DNA from: Dehalococcoidia bacterium
GTDB lineage: Bacteria > Chloroflexota > Dehalococcoidia > Lucifugimonadales > JAGWBF01
Direction of reading: 5' to 3'
NCBI GenBank assembly: GCA_021296015.1
Contig: JAGWBG010000135.1
Coordinates: 1-8,417 of the forward strand
DNA length: 8,417 nucleotides
The first letter of the stretch is position 1. Each line of letters starts with the position of its first letter. Position numbers and translations under genes: made by a program. Below are positions 1-5,205 of this stretch, piece by piece. The notes below the pieces were generated by a model. That model saw only the letters and a list, made by a program, of their open reading frames with translations. It had not been told where the DNA came from and ran no database searches.

Positions 1-932
1 CCGAGGCAATCCCCGTCTACCCCCACCGACCCGTAGAGAGCCCTGTCCTATCCCCAAGGGATGAGGTCCGGCCCCCCGACCCTATGGGCGAGGTCTACGG
101 CGCCCTGGTTCTTGGAACCGGCGACTACGTGCGAAAGGCCGGCTTCAAGAAGGTGATTATCGGACTTTCGGGAGGTATAGACTCATCCCTCACTGCCTGT
201 GTGGCCGTAGATGCCCTGGGCAAGGAGAATGTGCTGGGGGTAGCCATGCCTTCCCGGTACTCAAGCGAGGGAAGCATAGCCGACGCCAGGGTTCTGTCGG
301 AGAACCTGGGCATGGATCTGTGGGTAGTGCCCATAGAGCCTGCCCACGGAGCGTTCCTGGATATGCTGGAGCCTCACTTCCAGGGTACTGAACCCAACAT
401 CGCTGAGGAGAACGTTCAGGCCCGCATCCGGGGCAACATAATTATGTCCATATCCAACAAGTTCGGCTGGCTTGTGCTCACCACCGGCAACAAGAGTGAG
501 ATGGCTATGGGTTATGCCACTCTCTACGGGGACATGGCCGGAGGCTTCTCGGTAATCAAGGACGTGCCCAAGACCCTGGTGTACCAACTCTCCCGGTGGC
601 GCAACGAGCACGGTCAGCCCGGAAAAGTGATTCCCCAGGCGATTCTCGATAATCCGCGCAGTGCCGAGCTCAAGCCGAATCAGATGGAGCAGGATACCCT
701 GCCACCGTATGATGTCCTGGACCGAATCATCAAGGCATACGTGGAAGAGGACCACAGCTTCCATGAAATTGTGGCGTTGGGACTTGACCCCCAGGAAGTC
801 AGGCAGGTTATCACCGCAGTGGACAGGAACGAGTACAAGCGAAGGCAGGCCGCACCCGGCATCAAGATAACCCCTCGCGCCTTCGGCAAAGACAGGCGCT
901 TGCCAATCGTCAACCGGTACAGGCAGTTCTAG
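1..932 (+). CDS. nadE: Glutamine-dependent NAD+ synthetase, C-terminal part (5' truncated by window edge)
   Basis: NadE makes NAD+ from deamido-NAD+ with ATP and ammonia, the last step of NAD biosynthesis in the cytoplasm. The frame is open from base 3 with no stop, so the Met at 84 is internal. About 27 Pro-rich residues precede it and look like the linker that joins the N-terminal glutaminase (nitrilase-like) domain to the synthetase domain, which is why I call the glutamine-dependent form; that domain itself is outside the window. Counting from Met 84, the ATP-pyrophosphatase loop SGGIDSS is at residues 29-35, TTGNKSE at 133-139, and the YGDMAGGFSVIKDVPKT block at about 148-164. The C-terminus with RRQAAPGIK and ITPRAFGKDRRLPI is typical of the family. 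The TAG stop lies in a CTAG shared with the convergent ridA-like gene, so no terminator fits between them. Confidence 0.93.
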   Translation, partial: EAIPVYPHRPVESPVLSPRDEVRPPDPMGEVYGALVLGTGDYVRKAGFKKVIIGLSGGIDSSLTACVAVDALGKENVLGVAMPSRYSSEGSIADARVLSENLGMDLWVVPIEPAHGAFLDMLEPHFQGTEPNIAEENVQARIRGNIIMSISNKFGWLVLTTGNKSEMAMGYATLYGDMAGGFSVIKDVPKTLVYQLSRWRNEHGQPGKVIPQAILDNPRSAELKPNQMEQDTLPPYDVLDRIIKAYVEEDHSFHEIVALGLDPQEVRQVITAVDRNEYKRRQAAPGIKITPRAFGKDRRLPIVNRYRQF

Positions 933-1393
933 TCGTCCACCTCAAGAATCATCTCTATCTCGATGCAGTTGCTGCTGGGCAGACCGCCCATGCCCACGGC
1001 GGACCGAGCGTGACGCCCCCGCTCACCGTAGAGGTTTACAAGGAGGTCCGAGGCACCGTTGGCGACCCTGGGCTGGTCGCCGAAGTCGGGGGCCGAGTTG
1101 ACCATACACAGGAGCTTGACCACCCGCTTCACTTTGTCTAGGTCGCCTAGGTGCTCCCTAGCACTGGCAAGGCAGTTAAGCATAGCCCGCCGGGCCGACT
1201 CATACCCCTGCTCAATGGTGACGTCCTGGCCCAGCTTGCCGGGGTTGAGAAAGCTGCCGTCGGGCATACGTGGCACGTGTCCGGCAACGAACAACAGGTT
1301 GCCGGTGCGGACTGCCGACACAAAATTGGCTATAGGGGGCGTAACGGAGGGCAACTCCAAGCCCATCTCCGCCAGCTTTCTCTCTATTTCCAT
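929..1393 (-). CDS. RidA/YjgF/UK114-family protein (Rid family)
   Basis: Small cytosolic Rid-family protein. The founding RidA hydrolyses reactive enamine/imine intermediates released by PLP enzymes; other subgroups are less well defined. With the start used here it is 154 aa, longer than the ~130 aa of classical RidA, and resembles the longer YjgF-like subgroup. The N-terminal part has a conserved GNLLFVAGHVPRMPDG strand-turn block. Near the C-terminus, the Arg in HARSAVGMGGLP (residue 130) aligns with the catalytic Arg105 of E. coli RidA, and it is followed by IEIEMI. Two in-frame ATGs exist, at 1399 and 1393. GGAGG at 1401-1405 is 1 nt from the first and 7 nt from the second, so I choose 1393; the longer form would be 156 aa. 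The gene has its own candidate promoter and overlaps the nadE stop by 4 nt. The family is clear, the substrate is not. Confidence 0.9.
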   Translation of the reverse strand: MEIERKLAEMGLELPSVTPPIANFVSAVRTGNLLFVAGHVPRMPDGSFLNPGKLGQDVTIEQGYESARRAMLNCLASAREHLGDLDKVKRVVKLLCMVNSAPDFGDQPRVANGASDLLVNLYGERGRHARSAVGMGGLPSSNCIEIEMILEVDD

Positions 1394-1400
1394 GTCCATG

Positions 1401-1405
1401 CCTCC
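1401..1405 (-). promoter_or_regulatory. Ribosome binding site deciding the ridA-like start
   Basis: GGAGG on the - strand lies 7 nt before the ATG at 1393 but only 1 nt before the ATG at 1399. This favours initiation at the second ATG. Confidence 0.7.
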
Positions 1406-1422
1406 AAAAAGACGTTTCAGCT

Positions 1423-1450
1423 ATTGTAACCGAAGGACATTACATTGCAA
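1423..1450 (-). promoter_or_regulatory. Candidate sigma70-type promoter of the ridA-like gene
   Basis: On the - strand, TTGCAA (1445-1450, 4/6 to consensus) is followed after 16 nt by TACAAT (1423-1428, 5/6). Transcription would start near 1416, giving a leader of about 23 nt with the GGAGG ribosome site. It lies in the 87-bp gap after the PaREP1-like gene. Found by eye only. Confidence 0.5.
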
Positions 1451-1480
1451 GCTGTCCCTCAGTTCGCTATGGGCGTACTC

Positions 1481-1855
1481 TCAGGCTGTCAGAGCTTCGG
1501 CATCCCGGATGTAGTCTATGGTCTGGTGGATGCGGCGTTCCGTCTCTTCATTGCAGATGCCGTCGTAAAAGCAGGAACCGTGCAGTTGGCTAATCCGACT
1601 GTAATAGCGGCCCACCAGAGGCTTGATGCTGTTGTCCCGACTGGCGAGGGCATCATCGTCATTCGAGGTCCGCGCAGTGGTGTGGGGTTCCTCTCCCGTC
1701 CGCGCCACAGCCAGGTCGTCGGTCGCCCGCCTGGTAGCGCACCACGCCTTTTCCGCAGCGTCGCGGATGTCGCCCTGATCCAGTCTCCGCAGTGCGTCAT
1801 CCTGAAGTGACCTCGCGTCGGTGAAAATCTCTTTTACGCGGTCTGTAGCTACCAT
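1481..1855 (-). CDS. Small PaREP1/HEPN-like helical protein
   Basis: A 124-aa predicted mostly helical protein of unknown role. I recognise a resemblance, from memory, to the PaREP1 family, a HEPN-like group common in archaea. The N-terminal half has LDQGDIRDAAEKAWCATRRA (residues 25-44), like the family's GD..qAsEK.wgAa.ha helix pair. The C-terminal half has LHGSCFYDG (91-99), like the LH.nFYe.. motif, followed by an amphipathic helix to the end. RISQLH at 87-92 also fits the HEPN Rx4H pattern. HEPN proteins are often RNases or nucleotide-binding partners in toxin-antitoxin modules, but no antitoxin-like partner is adjacent. The start at 1855 is set by GGAGG 7 nt upstream; the frame is open to 1948, but those 31 extra codons have no ribosome site. 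The gene is divergent from recA. Function cannot be assigned. Confidence 0.7.
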   Translation of the reverse strand: MVATDRVKEIFTDARSLQDDALRRLDQGDIRDAAEKAWCATRRATDDLAVARTGEEPHTTARTSNDDDALASRDNSIKPLVGRYYSRISQLHGSCFYDGICNEETERRIHQTIDYIRDAEALTA

Positions 1856-1862
1856 GTCATGG

Positions 1863-1867
1863 CCTCC
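1863..1867 (-). promoter_or_regulatory. Ribosome binding site deciding the PaREP1-like start
   Basis: GGAGG on the - strand is 7 nt before the ATG at 1855. This places the start 31 codons inside the longest open frame. Confidence 0.65.
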
Positions 1868-1880
1868 GCTGTCTCCCTCC

Positions 1881-1909
1881 ACTCTAGCACGCTCCCACTG
1901 TTGGGTAAA
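1881..1909 (-). promoter_or_regulatory. Candidate promoter of the PaREP1-like gene (extended -10)
   Basis: On the - strand, TTTACC (1904-1909, 4/6) is followed after 17 nt by TAGAGT (1881-1886, 4/6), which is preceded by TGC as in extended -10 elements. The start point would be near 1874, just before the GGAGG and the chosen ATG. Found by eye. Confidence 0.4.
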
Positions 1910-2005
1910 GCAAGTTTGACCCCCCAACCTGACTGAGGTTTTGCTCACGTGACAAACATCGGAGTCCCTGGCTTTGAAAAGGACCTGATGAGTGACCCTG
2001 GCTCC

Positions 2006-2034
2006 TTGTTCCTTCAGAGTGTCTGTGCTAATAT
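2006..2034 (+). promoter_or_regulatory. Candidate recA promoter (extended -10)
   Basis: TTGTTC (2006-2011) is followed after 17 nt by TAATAT (2029-2034, 4/6), preceded by TGC as an extended -10. The start point would be near 2041, leaving a ~25-nt leader that carries GGAGG (2057-2061). I saw no palindrome resembling the Gram-positive or E. coli LexA boxes nearby, so LexA control is not evident; the LexA site of this lineage may differ. Confidence 0.45.
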
Positions 2035-2056
2035 GCCGTTAAGAGAGATGCGCGGT

Positions 2057-2061
2057 GGAGG
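2057..2061 (+). promoter_or_regulatory. recA ribosome binding site
   Basis: GGAGG is followed by adjacent ATGs at 2063 and 2066, at 1 nt and 4 nt. The second is the more workable spacing. The site rules against starting at the first ATG of the open frame (1949). Confidence 0.65.
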
Positions 2062-2065
2062 AATG

Positions 2066-3145
2066 ATGGTTACGGAAAAAGTTACCGAAAAAGAGAAGTC
2101 CCTTGACATAGCGATCTCGCAGATTGAGCGGCAATATGGCAAAGGCTCTATCATGCGTCTGGGGGAAGTAAGCCAGAAGCTCACAACCGAGGTAGTGCCT
2201 ACCGGTTCCCTCTCCCTCGACATAGCCCTCGGCGTTGGCGGAATTCCCAAGGGAAGGATTACCGAGATATACGGCGCCGAATCGGCGGGCAAGTCTACCC
2301 TTGCTCTCCACATTATGGCGGAAACCCAAAACGCCGGAGGCACCGCAGCCTACGTTGACGTGGAACACGCTCTCGACCCCTCCTATGCCGGCAGTTGTGG
2401 CGTGCGTCTGGAAGACCTCCTCGTGTCCCAGCCCGACGACGCCGAGCAGGCCCTTGAGATAACCGAGTACCTGGTACGCAGCGGCGCCGTTGATACGGTC
2501 ATAATAGACAGTGTGGCCGCCCTGGTCCCCAAGTCGGAGCTGGAGGGCGACATGGGAGATTCCCACGTGGGCCTGCAAGCAAGGCTCATGTCCCAGGCGC
2601 TTCGGAAGCTGACCGCAGCCATCCACCACTCGCGGACGGCGGTAGTATTCATTAACCAGCTCCGTGAGAAAGTGGGGGTGGTATACGGCAGCCCGGAGGT
2701 TACTCCGGGTGGGCGTGCCCTGAAGTTTTACAGTTCCGTGCGCATAGACCTCCGTCGCGTTGACTCTATAAAGCAAGGCTCGGACATAATGGGCAATCGG
2801 GTCAGGGCCAAGATAGTGAAGAACAAGGTGGCCCCTCCCTTCCGAACAGCCGAGTTCGACATTATGTTCAACCAGGGCATAAACAAGATGGGGGACCTTC
2901 TGGACTTGGGCGTGGCCCAGGATATTATCAAGAAGTCCGGTGCTTTCTACTCTCACGGCGAGACGCGCCTGGGTCAGGGCCGTGAGAACGCCAAAGAGTT
3001 CCTCGCCCAACACCCGGACCTGGCCCTCTACATTGAATCCCGAGTCCGCGGGACGGCTGCCGACTCGCCGGTGCTCATGCAGCCCACGTCCGACAACGTC
3101 AGCGAAAGCGCCGGCAATGGGCTGGGTGGAGACAAGGACCTCTAG
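2066..3145 (+). CDS. recA: Recombinase A
   Basis: RecA forms ATP-dependent filaments on single-stranded DNA for homologous recombination and SOS co-protease activity. At 359 aa from this start it matches the usual ~350. Visible in order: an N-terminal LDIAISQIERQYGKGSIMRLG block (13-33); Walker A GAESAGKS (70-77); catalytic Glu100 in VDVEHALDP; Walker B TVIIDSVAAL (144-153, Asp148); the L1 loop region around 156-171; FINQLREK with the ATP-sensing Gln198; L2 into PGGRALKFY (214-222); and the C-terminal domain with KSGAFYSHGE at 290-299. The C-terminal tail is short and only mildly acidic. The open frame extends upstream to 1949, but those 39 codons are not RecA-like and contain the candidate promoter and GGAGG. 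Walker A differs from the common GPESSGKT by Pro to Ala, Ser to Ala and Thr to Ser. recX follows on the same strand. Confidence 0.97.
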   Translation: MVTEKVTEKEKSLDIAISQIERQYGKGSIMRLGEVSQKLTTEVVPTGSLSLDIALGVGGIPKGRITEIYGAESAGKSTLALHIMAETQNAGGTAAYVDVEHALDPSYAGSCGVRLEDLLVSQPDDAEQALEITEYLVRSGAVDTVIIDSVAALVPKSELEGDMGDSHVGLQARLMSQALRKLTAAIHHSRTAVVFINQLREKVGVVYGSPEVTPGGRALKFYSSVRIDLRRVDSIKQGSDIMGNRVRAKIVKNKVAPPFRTAEFDIMFNQGINKMGDLLDLGVAQDIIKKSGAFYSHGETRLGQGRENAKEFLAQHPDLALYIESRVRGTAADSPVLMQPTSDNVSESAGNGLGGDKDL

Positions 3146-3177
3146 GCACATCTGAGAAACCGACTGCAGCCCATCCT

Positions 3178-3292
3178 TGTCATTCCGAACGCAGTGAGGA
3201 ATCTAAAATGTCAGATGACTGGAACGTTCCTTATCGCAAGGATTTTAGACCCTTTCCGCCTTCGGCGGACCACCGGCGCGTTCAGGGTGACA
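3178..3292. repeat. Imperfect palindromic dispersed-type repeat (TGTCATTCC family) between recA and recX
   Basis: The left end starts TGTCATTCCGAACGC and continues to AATCTAAAAT (to 3209). The right end, read in reverse complement, starts TGTCACCCTGAACGC (from 3292) and runs to GGGTCTAAAAT (3242). The two ends are thus inverted, imperfect copies of one motif. Inside lie a perfect 10-bp palindrome GGAACGTTCC (3221-3230) and a hairpin CCGCC-TTC-GGCGG (3256-3268). The form matches short palindromic repeats scattered between genes in many environmental bacterial genomes. It carries no coding capacity and may act as a weak 3' structure for recA mRNA. Copy number cannot be judged here. Confidence 0.7.
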
Positions 3293-3350
3293 TGATATGG
3301 CGGTAGTACCAGTTGTGTGAACCTATTAGACACTTTCTTAGGCGCTTCTG

Positions 3351-3851
3351 ATGGACGATGCGTTAGACGCCGCTTTGAGGTTCCTCTCTTACAGGCCACG
3401 GAGCGAGGCCGAGGTGAGGCGTCGGCTCGCCCGGCGATTTCCCGGTCCATCTGTGGACAACGCCATCGTCACCTTGAGAGAGCAGGGACTCCTGGATGAC
3501 GCGGCCTTCGCCCAATTCTGGCGTCAGAATCGAGAGCGGAGCCGTCCCAAAGGAGCCTCAGCAATGAAATGGGAGCTTCTCCGTATGGGGGTGTCAAGAG
3601 AGGTGGCCGATGATGCCCTCGAAGGCCTGGATGAGAACGAGAACGCCTACCGTGCGGCCAGCGGAATATCCCGCAGGCTGGGCCAGTCGGACTACGATGC
3701 CTTCCGGAAGAAGCTGGTCCCGTACCTTCGCCGGCGGGGATTCGGGTCAGAGGCCACAAAAGGGGCTGTCCGGCGGTTGTGGAGCGAACTATCGGACACG
3801 GTTCACGGCGATATATATGGCAAGGGCCACGGACAGCAGGAAGAAGATTGA
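3351..3851 (+). CDS. recX: Regulatory protein RecX
   Basis: RecX binds RecA filaments and limits their growth and activity. It is a 166-aa, all-helical, basic protein of normal family length. The N-terminal motif ALRFLSYRPRSEAEVRRRLA (residues 8-27) is the signature first repeat of RecX. GLLDDAAFAQFWRQNRERSRPKG (46-68) and the following WELLRMGVSREVADDAL form the second three-helix repeat, and a third, looser repeat ends near KGAVRRLWSEL (137-147). The last ~20 residues, rich in Gly, Gln and Glu, overlap the convergent zinc-finger gene and look unconserved. The ATG at 3351 has only a weak AGG (3340-3342, 8 nt away). A stop at 3339 in this frame excludes any earlier ATG, GTG or TTG. No good separate promoter was seen; co-transcription with recA through the 205-bp gap is plausible. 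Confidence 0.93.
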   Translation: MDDALDAALRFLSYRPRSEAEVRRRLARRFPGPSVDNAIVTLREQGLLDDAAFAQFWRQNRERSRPKGASAMKWELLRMGVSREVADDALEGLDENENAYRAASGISRRLGQSDYDAFRKKLVPYLRRRGFGSEATKGAVRRLWSELSDTVHGDIYGKGHGQQEED

Positions 3852-4301
3852 AGTCACAATCGCCCAGACGGCCAATATCATAGCCACGATGACGGCAAGC
3901 GCCACACTCGCCCCGGCCGTCACGGCAAGCCCGGTCCCCCGCTTCCGGTTGGAAGCCAGGCTGACGGCCTCTCCCACGAAGTAACCCACACCGATGGCTA
4001 CCAGCCAGGGTAAAAAGGGCACACCCAGCACCAGGCCCCAGATAACCCCTCCAATTATACCCACCACTCCACCGGCTAAGGACGCGCGCAGGTAGTAGGA
4101 AGGCTGCACATCGAAGGTGGGGTGTCTTGTTACCCGCGCGCAGTCGGGGCAGCGAGACCCCACCGGCGTCTGAACCATACACCTGGGACAGATATACCTG
4201 CCGCATCTGCCACACGCCAGCCCCGTCTCCACGTCCGGGTGGAAGGAGCAACGGTAAATCCCGTATTCCTGTGACTCCTGATGCTCCTGTGATTGCTCCA
4301 T
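3789..4301 (-). CDS. B-box-like zinc-finger membrane protein, function unknown
   Basis: A 170-aa predicted membrane protein. The N-terminal cytosolic-looking region carries eight possible zinc ligands: Cys18 and His21, Cys30 and Cys33, Cys38 and Cys41, Cys51 and Cys54. The spacing resembles the B-box-type zinc finger found at the N-terminus of some bacterial membrane proteins. From about residue 73 to the end the chain is hydrophobic, with roughly four transmembrane segments (73-94, 96-115, 124-146, 148-166), a short basic stretch SNRKRG at 117-122, and a basic C-terminal NRVR. No enzymatic motif was seen. It starts 3 nt after the stop of the plsY-like gene, with only a poor ribosome site, suggesting translational coupling. 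Its 3' end overlaps recX by 63 bp, tail to tail. The architecture is clear, the role is not. Confidence 0.78.
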   Translation of the reverse strand: MEQSQEHQESQEYGIYRCSFHPDVETGLACGRCGRYICPRCMVQTPVGSRCPDCARVTRHPTFDVQPSYYLRASLAGGVVGIIGGVIWGLVLGVPFLPWLVAIGVGYFVGEAVSLASNRKRGTGLAVTAGASVALAVIVAMILAVWAIVTSIFFLLSVALAIYIAVNRVR

Positions 4302-4304
4302 ACT

Positions 4305-4991
4305 TTAACCCGTACCCTTGTCCATTTCCCTTGAGCCGCGATTGAGCCATTCCTCTCGACGGGAAACGTCCCTATCTCGGAAAAGCCGGTTAAAAAGCAC
4401 CTGGCTCCTTGGCAATCCCTCCGGCATGGGGGTCCAGTTGGAAGTGAGGCGTTTGGCCGATACCAAGACCAGTATCCCCACGCAGAACCATGTTATAGCC
4501 GCAGGGTCGCCAAATAAGAGACTCCACAGTGGCAGAAGGGCCAGGGATACGTAGCCCCACACCCCCGAGCTTCTGAAGATGGCCCACCCGGCTATGGCCA
4601 CGGAAGCGAAGGCCAGCAACTCCCAGGGCGCTAATGCAAAGAGAGCGCCGCTGGCTAGGGCTATCCCCCTGCCGCCGGTGAATCGCAGGAAGGGCGACCA
4701 GTTGTTCCCGGCGATGGCGATGAGGGGGGCGCCCATCAATCCGAAAGATGTCCTTTCCATATCCAGGGCGTACATGCCTATCCAAACCGGAGAGCCGCCT
4801 TTGACAAAAATCTCAATGACCCCCAGGGGCAATGTCCAGGCCCTGCCGACGTTGTAGAAGACATTGGTCCCTCCCACGTTCCCACTGCCATACTCCCTTA
4901 TATCAATCCCTCGCACCAGGCGGCCAATGATATACGCCGTGGGGAGTGCTCCGACCAGGTAGGCGTAGATATAAAGGCCCGCCAACTCCAT
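4305..4991 (-). CDS. PlsY-like acyl-phosphate:glycerol-3-phosphate acyltransferase family protein, catalytic motifs altered
   Basis: PlsY is an integral membrane enzyme that acylates glycerol-3-phosphate from acyl-phosphate to begin phospholipid synthesis. This 228-aa protein has the family's layout: about seven membrane segments, the opening YLVGALPTAYIIGRL (11-25), REYGSGNVGGTN (32-43), and the glycine loop region FLRFTGGRGIA (101-111). It departs at key places. The motif 1 Arg (TNvlR) is Tyr46. The His in GHnw is Asn96. GGKGVAT has become GGRGIAL. The motif 3 HreNi.RL region (about 179-186) reads AKRLTSNW, without the His and Asn. A charged C-terminal tail (about 195-228) makes it longer than the usual ~200 aa. 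The start at 4991 fits the family N-terminus; its ribosome site is weak (GAGGG, 11 nt away). It is either a diverged acyltransferase or a non-catalytic paralogue, so I withhold the symbol plsY. Confidence 0.85.
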   Translation of the reverse strand: MELAGLYIYAYLVGALPTAYIIGRLVRGIDIREYGSGNVGGTNVFYNVGRAWTLPLGVIEIFVKGGSPVWIGMYALDMERTSFGLMGAPLIAIAGNNWSPFLRFTGGRGIALASGALFALAPWELLAFASVAIAGWAIFRSSGVWGYVSLALLPLWSLLFGDPAAITWFCVGILVLVSAKRLTSNWTPMPEGLPRSQVLFNRLFRDRDVSRREEWLNRGSREMDKGTG

Positions 4992-5024
4992 AAGTTTTTC
5001 GTCCCTCTATCATAAAACCAGGGC

Positions 5025-5102
5025 CTATTTAGATCGAGCCTTCCTCAGGTTCTCTGTCCAGTTCTTCATCGCCCTTGACGGGAGAGGACCAAGGTAATGC
5101 AC
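5025..5102 (-). other. Short coding-like open frame, possible gene remnant, in the PHP-plsY gap
   Basis: Between the PHP gene stop (5202) and the plsY-like start (4991) the - strand holds first the out-of-frame PHP tail, then this 25-codon frame from a GTG at 5102 to TAG. It reads VHYLGPLPSRAMKNW and ends ENLRKARSK, a plausible protein-like composition. It has no clear ribosome site and I recognise no family. It may be a decayed fragment or chance. Confidence 0.2.
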
Positions 5103-5121
5103 TTTAACGATACGGTTTAGC

Positions 5122-5205
5122 TCAGGCCCTCTTCGTAGCCAGCTTTTCCAACCTTTCCACCACTACCAGGGGTGGCCCCATTGTACCCGGCAGGCGTTCA
5201 CCTAG
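5122..5205 (-). pseudogene. Out-of-frame C-terminal tail of the PHP gene
   Basis: In a frame shifted relative to the upstream PHP gene, 27 codons from 5205 to TGA at 5122 read LGERLPGTMGPPLV, then VVERLEKLATKRA. This is the kind of tail that normally follows GGSDFH in PHP proteins of this group (a Pro-Gly..PP segment, then a final ERLxxLA helix). Joined to the 244 aa before it, plus the few missing residues, it would restore the usual length of about 275-285 aa. It therefore looks like the severed end of the same gene after a small out-of-frame deletion. Confidence 0.65.

Noticed and set aside
1445..1810. 121-codon open frame on the + strand
   Set aside because: It lies opposite the PaREP1-like gene, which has a good ribosome site, promoter and family-like motifs; the + strand product shows none.
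1949..2065. RecA N-terminal extension of 39 codons from the ATG at 1949
   Set aside because: The residues are not RecA-like, the stretch contains the candidate promoter and the GGAGG site, and family length fits the start at 2066.
2039..3151. 370-codon open frame on the - strand
   Set aside because: It is the antisense shadow of recA; its composition reflects the reversed RecA codons.
3469..4350. 293-codon open frame on the - strand
   Set aside because: It runs across recX, the zinc-finger gene and the end of the PlsY-like gene in another frame, with Arg/Gly/Pro-rich shadow composition and no motif.
5009..5014. TATGAT on the - strand before the PlsY-like gene as a -10 box
   Set aside because: The start point it predicts would exclude the only ribosome site, and the -35 at 17 nt is poor.
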